Assembly: GCF_000174435.1 (NCBI RefSeq)
Contig: NZ_ACJN02000003.1
Coordinates: forward strand, 760,263 to 824,262
Direction of reading: 5' to 3'
Origin: Desulfonatronospira thiodismutans ASO3-1
GTDB taxonomy: Bacteria > Desulfobacterota > Desulfovibrionia > Desulfovibrionales > Desulfonatronovibrionaceae
DNA length: 64,000 bases
In this document: in pieces, positions 7,853 to 14,738 of the stretch
Layout of the letters: each line of letters begins with the position of its first letter
Position numbering within the stretch: the first letter of the stretch is position 1
Translations under genes and position numbers: made by a program
The notes under the pieces: model-generated
The model's input: only the letters and a program-made list of their open reading frames with translations
Databases searched by the model: none
What the model was told of the DNA's origin: nothing

Positions 7853-8344
7853 ATGAAATTTTCCAGAATCACTTCATTTGTAATATCAGTCCTGGCCTTG
7901 ATGGCTTTTTCAAACCCCCTTCATGCCGCAGAAGAAAAAGTCTGGTGGGAAGACGCCGAAAAAAAGGCTGAAGAACAAGGCTACAGGCTCATAGACACAT
8001 CAGAACTGCACAGGCTCTACAAAGAAGAAGCGGAGATGACAGTTATCGACAACCGCTATGAATACGAATTCAAGCATTCAACCATCCTTCCAGGTGCAGT
8101 AAACGTCCCTTTCCGGCCCGCTGAACGCAGCAGCCTGGATTCAGGTAAAAAAGAACAGCTCATAAGCGCCACGGGCGAAGACAAGGAGCGCAGAATCATA
8201 TTTTACTGCCGCAGCTTCAGGTGAGTGCAGAGCGGCATTGCGGCCAGGTGGGCCGTTCGTCTTGGATATGAAAACATATACCGCTACAAGGCAGGCATCA
8301 TGGCCTGGGAGGAAAAGTATCCGGAGATGGTGGAGACCCCATGA
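7853..8344 (+). CDS. Selenocysteine-containing periplasmic rhodanese (in-frame TGA at 8222)
   Basis: A 163-residue single-domain sulfurtransferase if the TGA at 8222-8224 is read as Sec. A signal peptide (residues 1-26, ending HAA) precedes a rhodanese fold: IDNRYEYEF, then the active-site loop FYCRSFR-U-VQSG, with catalytic Cys119 and Sec124. After the TGA the typical ending resumes (AARWAVRLGYENIYRYKAG, then W) and stops at 8344, overlapping the next ATG. Stopping at 8224 would delete the last helix and strand of the fold. In Cys homologues of this exported family the loop is FYC-x4-C-x2-S, so Sec stands at the second Cys. A SECIS-like hairpin follows at 8240. It presumably moves sulfane sulfur released by the adjacent molybdoenzyme. 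The start at 7853 is chosen for its signal peptide; the ribosome site is weak. Confidence 0.92.
8240..8256 (+). promoter_or_regulatory. Bacterial SECIS hairpin of the first Sec-rhodanese
   Basis: GCGGCC pairs with GGCCGT (five Watson-Crick pairs plus one G-U) around the five-base loop AGGUG. The stem begins 16 bases and the loop 22 bases after the UGA. A GG in the second and third loop positions is shared with the SECIS-like elements at 10320 and 32564 and resembles the E. coli fdhF loop. Confidence 0.85.
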
Positions 8345-9003
8345 GCAATGACAACATCCTGCCAGGCAGTATTACCGGTCTGGACTCCGCCGGCCGGCAG
8401 CAGATCCTGCAGGCCGTAGAGCATCTGATTCAGGTGTTCTGGAGCCGTGACGGTCGCAAAAACTGGGAAGAACTCTGGGAAAACTCCATTTCTGTATGGA
8501 ACGGTCTGCAGGGCGTTGTCTTCAAAGGCACTCCTCGCATTGCCGCATACTTAGATGAAATCCAGTCCCGGGGACAGAAGCCTGAGACTTTACAGGAGCT
8601 GGAAAGCGTCTTTGTAGAAACATTTATAAATACTCACGGCGGAGTCAGCGCCCCTTTGTACCATTCCTGCTACCATGGAGAAGAACAGCTGCTGATGCAG
8701 CAGCCGGCCCTGGAAATGCAAAAAAGGCTCAGCGAGGCCGGTCTGGAACCCCAAAACCCTGGTGAGCCTGTGGATCATCTCTGCCTGGAACTGGAATATC
8801 TTTACTTTTTGATGAGCCTGTACCTGCAGGATCCTGACCCTGAAACAGCCGCGGAGATTGCTGACTTCTCAGGCAATTTCATGCTGCCATGGATCCAGGA
8901 ATTCATGCAGCGCATACCTGCGGATGCACCGGGTGCTGCTTTTTTTGCAAATACCGCCGAGGCAATGCAGGATCTACTGCAGCTGCTTGGAAGGACTTCC
9001 TGA
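8341..9003 (+). CDS. TorD/DmsD-family molybdoenzyme maturation chaperone
   Basis: A 220-residue all-helical cytoplasmic protein of the TorD/NarJ family. These proteins bind the TAT signal of a molybdopterin subunit and hold it until the cofactor is inserted. The family-like stretch is LESVFVETFINTHGG, followed by PVDHLCLELEYLYFLMSLY, which matches the E-P-x-D-H-x-x-x-E-L/M pattern. The ATG overlaps the rhodanese stop (ATGA), which shows translational coupling across the recoded gene. The client is most likely the TAT-exported subunit at 4059. Confidence 0.85.
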   Translation: MSNDNILPGSITGLDSAGRQQILQAVEHLIQVFWSRDGRKNWEELWENSISVWNGLQGVVFKGTPRIAAYLDEIQSRGQKPETLQELESVFVETFINTHGGVSAPLYHSCYHGEEQLLMQQPALEMQKRLSEAGLEPQNPGEPVDHLCLELEYLYFLMSLYLQDPDPETAAEIADFSGNFMLPWIQEFMQRIPADAPGAAFFANTAEAMQDLLQLLGRTS

Positions 9004-9063
9004 TTTTTCCGGGCTTATTAAAATCAACTGTTCGGTTTAACCGGTTCAAACTGGAGACTGCTC

Positions 9064-9312
9064 ATGAAACTCCCCCCCCGGATAATCGCCGACAAAGTTG
9101 TGGATGCCAGAGGCTTGAGTTGTCCCCTGCCCTTGCTGAAAACCAAAAAAGCCCTGGACTCTCTGAAATCCGGTCAGACAGTTAAAATCATATGTACTGA
9201 TCCGGGTTCAAAAGACCATATCCCTGACCTGGGTCTGCGCAACGGCAGCAGTTTTCTTGGTATGGAGCATTCAGACGAGGATACCCTTAGCTATTTTATC
9301 CAGAAAGACTGA
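9064..9312 (+). CDS. tusA: TusA-family sulfur carrier protein
   Basis: An 82-residue TusA/SirA-like protein with the CPxP motif (LSCPLPLLKTKKAL); the Cys carries a persulfide. It ends in FIQKD and contains the CTDPGSKDHIPD strand-turn typical of the family. It is the last gene of the first sulfur operon and is closely similar to the second TusA at 12643 (shared DKVVD, LSCP, PLLKTKKA). It likely accepts sulfur from a rhodanese or DsrE-type donor in the cytoplasm. Confidence 0.92.
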   Translation: MKLPPRIIADKVVDARGLSCPLPLLKTKKALDSLKSGQTVKIICTDPGSKDHIPDLGLRNGSSFLGMEHSDEDTLSYFIQKD

Positions 9313-9393
9313 GCACAAGTCCTGACAAAACCAGGCCCGGTATTTTCAATACGCAAAAGCATAAAAAGGCCTGACGACTCCGGGACGGACTCA

Positions 9394-9417
9394 GGGCAGG
9401 CTCAAACCATCCTGCCC
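9394..9417 (+). other. Small hairpin downstream of tusA
   Basis: GGGCAGG and CCTGCCC pair around a ten-base loop about 80 bases after the tusA stop. There is no U run, so it is at most a weak end-of-operon structure. Confidence 0.3.
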
Positions 9418-9464
9418 GCTCTTGAAAAAGCTGCCCGGATGGCTGTCAACAATTATTTATACAG

Positions 9465-9476
9465 GTGTTTAATCAC
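9465..9476. promoter_or_regulatory. Near-match to the activator palindrome
   Basis: GTGTTTAATCAC differs at one base from the GTGATTAATCAC pair at 3374/3392. It lies about 360 bases upstream of the sigma-54 promoter at 9824, within the range of looping enhancers. Confidence 0.45.
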
Positions 9477-9496
9477 CCTTGAGTAGACATTTACAT

Positions 9497-9598
9497 CATA
9501 TTACTCTCACACAGATCTGTCTACTTTATACGCTCAGCACGGATTGCTCCCCTCCTTGGTTAAGGAGGGGGCGGGGGTGGTTCGCTCTAAATGACCAC
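9497..9598. repeat. About 100-bp direct repeat, copy A
   Basis: Begins CATATTACTCTCACACAGAT and ends CTCTAAATGACCAC; copy B is at 9680-9780 with a few differences. It contains the palindrome ACAGATCTGT and a perfect hairpin of CCCCTCCTT (9549-9557) with AAGGAGGGG (9562-9570), followed by a G-rich tail GCGGGGGTGGTT. The same hairpin and tail recur at 47536. This is a dispersed REP-like element; no gene is seen in 9313-9902. Confidence 0.85.
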
Positions 9599-9679
9599 TT
9601 CCTATTCTAGTCACTCTAATGTTTATCTGTACCCTAATGAGTGCTTACAAATAACTGCAATTCCAAGAAATTATTTCAG

Positions 9680-9780
9680 CATATTACTCTCACACAGATC
9701 TGTAACTTTATGCGTGCAGCACGATCTGCTCCCCTCCTTGGTTAAGGAGGGGTCGGGGGTGGTTCGCTCTAAATGACCAC
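9680..9780. repeat. About 100-bp direct repeat, copy B
   Basis: Second copy of the element at 9497, in the same orientation, with the CCCCTCCTT / AAGGAGGGG hairpin at 9731-9752. It ends 44 bases before the sigma-54 promoter at 9824, so its hairpin lies in the upstream control region of the tandem rhodanese gene. Confidence 0.85.
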
Positions 9781-9823
9781 CTCCATAGTCATATCCCGAC
9801 AAAAAAAGTCAGGTACGCAAAAA

Positions 9824-9839
9824 TGGCACATGTATTGCT
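9824..9839 (+). promoter_or_regulatory. Sigma-54 promoter of the tandem rhodanese gene
   Basis: TGGCACATGTATTGCT has GG at 9825-9826 and GC at 9837-9838 with the required ten-base spacing, and a close match to the consensus TTGC at -12. The start codon is 64 bases downstream. Confidence 0.88.
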
Positions 9840-9902
9840 TAATCATATGTAAACAGAATCATCTGCTCAACCGGCTAACCTTTAAACCCATGGAGGTGCT
9901 TC

Positions 9903-10817
9903 ATGTACCAAAGGCTCCAAAAACTGGCCCTGCCCGGGCTTATCCTTGCGCTGGCTCTTTTTCTTGCAGCCGGCTGCGTCAAGGATGAACCCAGGCATGT
10001 CGCCGGGTATGAACCCGGAGAACCCATCCCCACTGTTGAAGTGGAAACAGATGTCCCCAATCCCTTTCACACCTTCGTAGGCATTGATTTTGTCAAACCC
10101 ATTGTAGCAGACAATGTGCTCAGGGAAGAACCCCGGGATGACGTCATGCTCATTGATGCCCGGCCCAAGCGCCCCCGTTTTGACCGTGGTCACATTCCTA
10201 CCGCCGTGAGTCTGCCTGACGGTGAATTTGAAGAAAAAGCTGAAGATGTCCTTCCCGAGGACAAGTCAACCCTTCTCATTTTCTACTGCATGAACCCTGC
10301 CTGACGTCTCAGCCACGACTCCGCCTGGAAGGCGGAAGAAATGGGATACGAAAATGTAGTAGTTTTCCCGGAAGGTGATGAGCACTGGGCTGACCAGGGT
10401 TACAAGCTGTGGACCATCGAAGACATTACAGAGCCTGATGAAGCCGAAGTGGCTGAAGCTGAAGAAGCGGCCGAGCCTTCGGACATTAAAGAAGGGGAAT
10501 TCCCCGGATCCATAGATGAAGACTTCTTTGTGGAACTTATGGAGACTGATCCCGGCAGCATCCGCCTTATTGATGTAAGAGACGAGGACGAATTCAGCCG
10601 CGGCCATCTGCCCCAGGCCGAGCGCATGAATGTGGATGAAATCCGGGCCAATATGGATGAGTTCGACGACGAAAAACCCATTGTCCTCATCTGCGCCACC
10701 GGCGCACGCAGCGGTGAAGCCTACTTCACCTTTCAGGATCAGCGCCCTGAGCTGGATGTCTACTACCTGGATGCCAACGTATCCTATGGTGAAGACGGCA
10801 GTTTTGAAATCGAATAA
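9903..10817 (+). CDS. Tandem-rhodanese lipoprotein with selenocysteine (in-frame TGA at 10302)
   Basis: A 304-residue exported protein when the TGA at 10302-10304 is read as Sec134. The lipobox LAAGC places the lipid at Cys25. Domain 1 (about 50-165) has LIDARPKRPRFDRGH and the loop FYCMNPA-U-RLSHDSA, with catalytic Cys129 five residues before Sec. The fold then continues AEEMGYENVVVF. An acidic Glu/Ala-rich linker (about 177-198) joins domain 2, with LIDVRDEDEFSRGH and the conventional loop CATGARSG (Cys264). Both halves share one frame, so conventional annotation would split this gene in two and lose the active-site junction. GGAGG at 9892 supports the start. It has its own sigma-54 promoter and lies between the Phs and YTD units, suggesting periplasmic handling of polysulfide or sulfane sulfur. 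Confidence 0.93.
10320..10336 (+). promoter_or_regulatory. Bacterial SECIS hairpin of the tandem Sec-rhodanese
   Basis: A perfect six-bp stem, UCCGCC with GGCGGA, closes a five-base loop UGGAA. Stem and loop begin 16 and 22 bases after the UGA, identical to the spacing in the first Sec-rhodanese, although the stem bases differ; this is covariation expected of a functional element. Confidence 0.87.
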
Positions 10818-10845
10818 CACCGACCTCCTCCTTATAACCTGATTC

Positions 10846-10893
10846 CCGGGAGCAAGGCTCATGGCTTAAAAAAGCTGAAAAGCCTGCTCCCGG
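10846..10893 (+). terminator. Hairpin after the tandem rhodanese gene
   Basis: CCGGGAGCAAGGCT (10846-10859) pairs with AGCCTGCTCCCGG (10881-10893) with a one-base bulge, 30 bases after the stop. No U run follows, so terminator function is uncertain. Confidence 0.35.
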
Positions 10894-10961
10894 AAATCCA
10901 CCATACACCCGCAAAGACCTCATCCCTGACCTGCCCGGTCTTCACCTGCATGGCAAATTCT

Positions 10962-11231
10962 CTATTCAACACTACAACGAAAGTTTAACTTCATGCTCTT
11001 CATGCCCTTAATGGTTATTTTCTTCGTGAAAAGTGATCTCCTGGGCTGCACGCAAAGTTTCTCTGCAGTGCTCAGCTTAAGCAGGATAAATTTCTCCTTT
11101 TCCCCGTCCAGAGCAGTTGATTGTGACAGCCTCCACTGCATAACAACCAGTAGCCATGCAAGGGTATTTACCCCAAAAACTGCAAGCTGCTGCCTCCTTG
11201 CATATACACGCTTATACAACTGTTTAATCAT
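10962..11231 (-). CDS. Possible small membrane protein (doubtful)
   Basis: An 89-codon reading frame with AAGGTG seven bases before its ATG and a single possible membrane helix (VFGVNTLAWLLVVM). No family is recognised, composition is unremarkable, and its start codon lies inside the palindrome at 11222, so it may be a chance frame in the 607-base region between the rhodanese and yedE genes. Confidence 0.25.
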   Translation of the reverse strand: MIKQLYKRVYARRQQLAVFGVNTLAWLLVVMQWRLSQSTALDGEKEKFILLKLSTAEKLCVQPRRSLFTKKITIKGMKSMKLNFRCSVE

Positions 11232-11236
11232 TAAAC
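11222..11236. promoter_or_regulatory. Palindrome upstream of the YedE promoter
   Basis: GTTTAATCATTAAAC is a perfect dyad about a single central base, 77 bases before the sigma-54 promoter at 11313. It shares TTTAATCA with the site at 9465 and could be an enhancer site for the same activator. Confidence 0.4.
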
Positions 11237-11312
11237 ATCACCTTAAACACTTTTTATAACTTTTTTGACAAAAAATCACGGTTTATAGCCATAAACTCAC
11301 CCTCAAAACCCA

Positions 11313-11328
11313 TGGCATGATCGTTGCT
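11313..11328 (+). promoter_or_regulatory. Sigma-54 promoter of the YedE-TusA-DsrE operon
   Basis: TGGCATGATCGTTGCT has GG at 11314-11315 and GC at 11326-11327, ten bases apart. It lies about 97 bases before the GTG start of yedE. The leader also shares the 14-mer AACCTTTAAACCCA (11397-11410) with the leader of the tandem rhodanese gene (9877-9890). Confidence 0.85.
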
Positions 11329-11424
11329 AATTAGCAGACTAAATTTGTAGGTAAATTATCCGGCTTCAGGAAAAGGCCCTTCCAGGCTGCTTGACAAACC
11401 TTTAAACCCAAAAGGAGGCCCGTT

Positions 11425-12621
11425 GTGGCAACCACTTTTTGGAGCAGCTTCCGCGAGGAAGCAAGGAAAGTGTACATCAAGGTTTTCCAGAACAGCTGGC
11501 CCATATGGCTGGCGGCTGTCTTTCTGGCAATCCTGGCTCTCATGATTTTTCTCTGGGACAGCATGTGGGGAATCACCGGTGGATTCAGAAACTGGGGCGA
11601 CAATTTTTTCTATCTCATCGGCCTTTATTCCGAACGACCCACTGAACCCTGGATGAGCAACATGTCCATGTCCAATATCGGCCTGGTACTGGGAGCGCTG
11701 GCCGCAGCCTTGATGGCCGGGCAGTTCAAGCTCAGGAACTCCTCCTGGTATGAGTACCTTAAAGGTATCGCCGGCGGGGGGCTCATGGGAATCGGGGCGG
11801 CCATAGCCTCGGGCTGCAACATAGGCGGATTTTACAATGCCATCGGCATGTTCTCCATGGGCGGCTATGCCATGATGATCGGGCTGGGCATTGGGGCCTA
11901 CATCGGCCTTCGCATTTTAATCTGGGAAATGATGAACGTGCCCCAACAGTTTACTGCAGCTCCCCCTTCCAGGGAAATGCCGGGAAAGGCGTTCATAAAC
12001 TGGGGGAAAATATCGCCTTTTGCCGGTGGACTGGTCCTGGTGCTTATTCTAACAGCATTCTACCTGTATTCCGTGCAGGGAGAAACAGTACTTGGAGGCC
12101 TTTTGTTCTTCGGTGCACTTATCGGCATCACCATGCAGCGTGCCCGTCTGTGCTTCGCCAGGGCCTTCAGAGAACCTTTTATGACCGGGGATGCTGAAAT
12201 GGTCAGGGCCATAGCGCTGAGCCTTCTCATCTACGGTATGGGTTCGGCAGTAATCAAGTACAACTGGATCCAGCCCGAAACCATGGGTGTATTTCATCCC
12301 TTCTGGCTGGGCAGTCTTCTGGGGGGCATCATTTTTGGAATAGGCATGCTTCTGGCAGGAGGCTGCGGTTCAGGATCACTATGGAGAGCTGGTGAGGGGC
12401 ATATAAAGCTTATCATTGCTGTTGTATCCTTTGCCCTGTTCAATTCCCTGGGATTTGCCTTTCTGGAACGCTTCCAGGTCCAGGACTGGCTGGGATCGGG
12501 AGTATTCATGCCTGACGTGTTCGGCTGGCCCCTGGCCCTCGCAGTATTCGTACTCATCCCCGTTGCCTGGGCTCTTTGGGCCATCTGGAATGAAAAAAGC
12601 GAAAAATTTGTAATATTCTAA
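11425..12621 (+). CDS. YeeE/YedE-family sulfur-compound permease
   Basis: A 398-residue polytopic inner-membrane protein with two related halves. Conserved Cys motifs lie in SGCNIGGFYN (first half), RARLCFARAF (middle) and GGCGSGSLW (second half); in the characterised YeeE thiosulfate transporter such Cys relay thiosulfate through the pore. The start is GTG with AGGAGG six bases upstream; an extended N-terminal part (SFREEARKVYIKVFQ) precedes the first helix. It heads an operon with TusA and DsrE, the gene set reported as the YTD cluster of sulfur-disproportionating bacteria. It probably brings thiosulfate or reactive sulfur into the cytoplasm for transfer to TusA. Confidence 0.9.
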   Translation: MATTFWSSFREEARKVYIKVFQNSWPIWLAAVFLAILALMIFLWDSMWGITGGFRNWGDNFFYLIGLYSERPTEPWMSNMSMSNIGLVLGALAAALMAGQFKLRNSSWYEYLKGIAGGGLMGIGAAIASGCNIGGFYNAIGMFSMGGYAMMIGLGIGAYIGLRILIWEMMNVPQQFTAAPPSREMPGKAFINWGKISPFAGGLVLVLILTAFYLYSVQGETVLGGLLFFGALIGITMQRARLCFARAFREPFMTGDAEMVRAIALSLLIYGMGSAVIKYNWIQPETMGVFHPFWLGSLLGGIIFGIGMLLAGGCGSGSLWRAGEGHIKLIIAVVSFALFNSLGFAFLERFQVQDWLGSGVFMPDVFGWPLALAVFVLIPVAWALWAIWNEKSEKFVIF

Positions 12622-12642
12622 AAACATCTAAAGGAGGACATT

Positions 12643-12888
12643 ATGGACACTTCCACTATCAATGCAGACAAGGTTGTCGACACCAGCGGGCTGAGCTGCC
12701 CCATGCCCCTGCTTAAAACCAAAAAGGCCATGAAAGAGCTGTCAAGTGGCCAGGTTCTGCAGGTAATCGGAACTGACCCGGGATCCAAAAACGATATCCC
12801 CGAGTTCGGAAACAAGGACGGCAATGAATTCCTGGGCATGCAGGACACAGACGAGGGCAAAACCAACTACTACATCAAAAAGGGGTAA
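12643..12888 (+). CDS. tusA: TusA-family sulfur carrier protein (YTD operon copy)
   Basis: An 81-residue TusA-like protein with the persulfide Cys in LSCPMPLLKTKKAM and the turn GTDPGSKNDIPEF. AAGGAGG precedes the ATG. It sits 21 bases after yedE and two bases before a DsrE-like gene, so it is the probable carrier that takes sulfur from the permease. It differs from the copy at 9064 mainly at the C-terminus (YYIKKG). Confidence 0.92.
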   Translation: MDTSTINADKVVDTSGLSCPMPLLKTKKAMKELSSGQVLQVIGTDPGSKNDIPEFGNKDGNEFLGMQDTDEGKTNYYIKKG

Positions 12889-12890
12889 CC

Positions 12891-13178
12891 ATGAAGGAAG
12901 TAACCGTGCTTATCCGGGATCCGGAACAGCAGTACGAGGGATTGCGCACCAGCCTTGGACTTCTTCTGCATGCCACCGGGGTGAACATGGTCATGCTGGA
13001 CCATGAAATAGCCCAGCTGGATGAGGCTTTTGAGGACAACATGGGCTTTCTGGATGAAATGGAAGGAGAACGCTATTCCAACAACCAGGCCAATGTGGAC
13101 AAGTACGAATTCAAGCCCATTGACAAAGAAGGGATCTACGAACTGGTCAAAAAATCAGACATAGTTATTCCCTTTTAA
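12891..13178 (+). CDS. DsrE-like protein
   Basis: A 95-residue small cytoplasmic protein with the DsrE/F-like opening VTVLIRDPEQQYEGLRTSLGLLL and the ending VKKSDIVIPF. It contains no Cys, unlike true DsrE, which uses a Cys to accept a persulfide from TusA. It may therefore be a structural partner in a hetero-oligomer rather than the transferase itself. It directly follows tusA. Confidence 0.75.
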   Translation: MKEVTVLIRDPEQQYEGLRTSLGLLLHATGVNMVMLDHEIAQLDEAFEDNMGFLDEMEGERYSNNQANVDKYEFKPIDKEGIYELVKKSDIVIPF

Positions 13179-13197
13179 AAGCTGCAGGGATGCTTTG

Positions 13198-13232
13198 CTG
13201 CGGATCCGGACAGGCTTAAACAGGATCCGCAG
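13198..13232 (+). other. Intercistronic hairpin in the YTD operon
   Basis: CTGCGGATCC (13198-13207) and GGATCCGCAG (13223-13232) form a perfect ten-bp stem with a 15-base loop, 20 bases after the dsrE-like stop. No U run follows. It may set the relative mRNA stability of the two halves of the operon. Confidence 0.5.
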
Positions 13233-13303
13233 CCCGGCCCTGACATTAGAAGGCAGTGCTTGATATTAAAGGACCCGGAATCGAAAACCTCGTGGAGAAG
13301 AAC

Positions 13304-13477
13304 ATGAATACTTTGCACATTTTAAAATCTGAACCGGATGAGCTTACCAGATACATCGTAGATGCCGACTGCAGGGACAACAACTGCCAGACGGTGGAAA
13401 CATTCAAGCCCGGCACGGACTGGGAAAAAATCGTGGAGCAGATCTTTGAGGCCGACAAGGTCATCTGCTGGTGGTAA
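13304..13477 (+). CDS. Small DsrH/TusB-like protein of the YTD operon
   Basis: A 57-residue protein starting NTLHILKSEPDELT and ending DKVICWW. DsrH/TusB proteins have a similar short form and opening strand (LHIL/LHTV). Cys are present in DADCRDNNCQT and near the end. GGAGAAG precedes the ATG at 13304; the in-frame ATG at 13256 lacks a ribosome site. It may correspond to one of the 'hypothetical' members of described YTD clusters. Confidence 0.65.
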   Translation: MNTLHILKSEPDELTRYIVDADCRDNNCQTVETFKPGTDWEKIVEQIFEADKVICWW

Positions 13478-13556
13478 AAGAATCTGAAACTGAATTTATA
13501 CCCTCTGTTCTCGGCATCGGCGGCAATCTGCTCCGCCAAAGCCCAAGGAGTTGAAA

Positions 13557-14036
13557 ATGGATATGGACAAAGATCTGGCTTCGGCCATGGTTTCTCAGCG
13601 CTGCAACTGCTATGACAGTGCCCTGGAATCCGCCAAAAAGGTCGTGGCAAAGGAAAATCTCCCCCCGGATCAGATCGAGGCCACCAGGAACATAGTCAAA
13701 TCCCTGGGGGCCTGGTACTTCCGACAGCACTGCATGGAAAAAATAATGGAGTGCTACGACCTTCTGCAGCGGCTTCCCAGGGTGGATTCAGAAAAGACTT
13801 CTGATAAAAGCGATTCCCTCCGGGGCCATGAAGGATCATCCAGGCAGATCTGCACAGCTTTGAGCCCTGATGTTCAGGAGATATTCGAAGCCCTGGGACA
13901 GCTGGAAGAAAACAGAAACAAGGACGAGGCCGAACTTTTAAGAGAAGCAGTGAACCTGCTGATTCTCAAGTATTCCATGGAAGAAAGCATCCGCGACAAG
14001 GTGCTTAGCAAGGCTGAAAAACTTTTTTCAGAATAG
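13557..14036 (+). CDS. Conserved-type hypothetical protein of the YTD operon
   Basis: A 159-residue mostly helical cytoplasmic protein. The N-terminal half has Cys-containing helices (SQRCNCYDSALE, RQHCMEKIMECYD). A polar linker of about 25 residues follows, and then a second helical part. AAGGAG precedes the ATG at 13557; a TTG at 13551 is in frame but too close to that site. No family is recognised. Its place between the DsrH-like and DsrE-like genes suggests a role in the sulfur relay or its regulation. Confidence 0.75.
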   Translation: MDMDKDLASAMVSQRCNCYDSALESAKKVVAKENLPPDQIEATRNIVKSLGAWYFRQHCMEKIMECYDLLQRLPRVDSEKTSDKSDSLRGHEGSSRQICTALSPDVQEIFEALGQLEENRNKDEAELLREAVNLLILKYSMEESIRDKVLSKAEKLFSE

Positions 14037-14051
14037 GGAGGATTATCTGTT

Positions 14052-14390
14052 ATGAGCAATGATACACAGCAGGGTGCATCCGGTGAAAAAAAGCTTGGCA
14101 TCCTGGTGCGCAAGGACCAGTACCTGGACCAGGTAATAAACCTGGTGGAGGCCGCATATAAAAAAGGCTTGGAAACCCAGCTTTTTTTTACCGGAAAAAG
14201 CGTTATGCTGACACAGGACCCGGATTTTGCAAAACTGGTGGGCAAGGCCAACCGCATATCCGTCTGCGATGTAAGCTTTCGGGCCAATGAGCTTTCCGGG
14301 GAAGTTCCCGGAGTAAGCTTCAGGGACTTCGCCACCCAGGCCCGCAACGCTGAAATGGTCGGCGAGTGCGACCGGTATGTAGTTTTTTAA
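14052..14390 (+). CDS. DsrE/F-family sulfur-relay protein
   Basis: A 112-residue protein with the DsrE-like fold pattern: GILVRKDQYLDQVINLVEAAYKKG, then TQLFFTGKSVML, then the strand ISVCDVSFRANE with a Cys at about the position of the DsrE active site, and the ending GECDRYVVF with a second Cys. Unlike the protein at 12891 it has Cys available for persulfide transfer. AGGGAGG precedes the ATG. Last gene of the YTD operon; two hairpins follow. Confidence 0.78.
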   Translation: MSNDTQQGASGEKKLGILVRKDQYLDQVINLVEAAYKKGLETQLFFTGKSVMLTQDPDFAKLVGKANRISVCDVSFRANELSGEVPGVSFRDFATQARNAEMVGECDRYVVF

Positions 14391-14407
14391 ATTCCCGATT
14401 TTCCCTT

Positions 14408-14485
14408 GAAGGCAACCATCTCCTTGTTGCCTTCGACCTCCTCCAACCTCCTGCCTGCCGGCCCCTGAAAGCACAAGGGGCCGGC
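14408..14485 (+). terminator. Two hairpins ending the YTD operon
   Basis: GAAGGCAAC (14408-14416) pairs with GTTGCCTTC (14426-14434), and GCCGGCCCCT (14457-14466) pairs perfectly with AGGGGCCGGC (14476-14485). Neither has a U run, but their position 17-95 bases after the last stop suggests the end of the transcript. The rest of 14486-14738 shows nothing recognisable. Confidence 0.45.
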
Positions 14486-14738
14486 AACCAAAACCAGCAG
14501 GACTGCCTGAAACATAAGCCTATTGACTTTGAAAAAATAATTTTTAATCATTTCCAGCAAGGATGCTTATTTCCTTCCAGCGAAAAATGGTTGCTGAATC
14601 GCTCCCTTTTTTACATAACCGTACTGAAAACATGAACTTGCATCCGGGACCAGTTAATGTAAGACTTGAGTGTGATTTAACTGCCACTTGACAAGTCATA
14701 ACAACCTGGACCCAAGCAGTCTTCCCCGGAGGCCATTA

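Noticed and set aside
8999-9003. TGA stops of torD, tusA and other genes as further selenocysteine codons
   Set aside because: The proteins are complete at these stops, the frames after them do not continue the fold, and no hairpin lies at the SECIS distance.
9591-9988. Short frames within the duplicated 100-bp repeats
   Set aside because: They are made of repeat sequence and overlap the real start of the tandem rhodanese gene in another frame.
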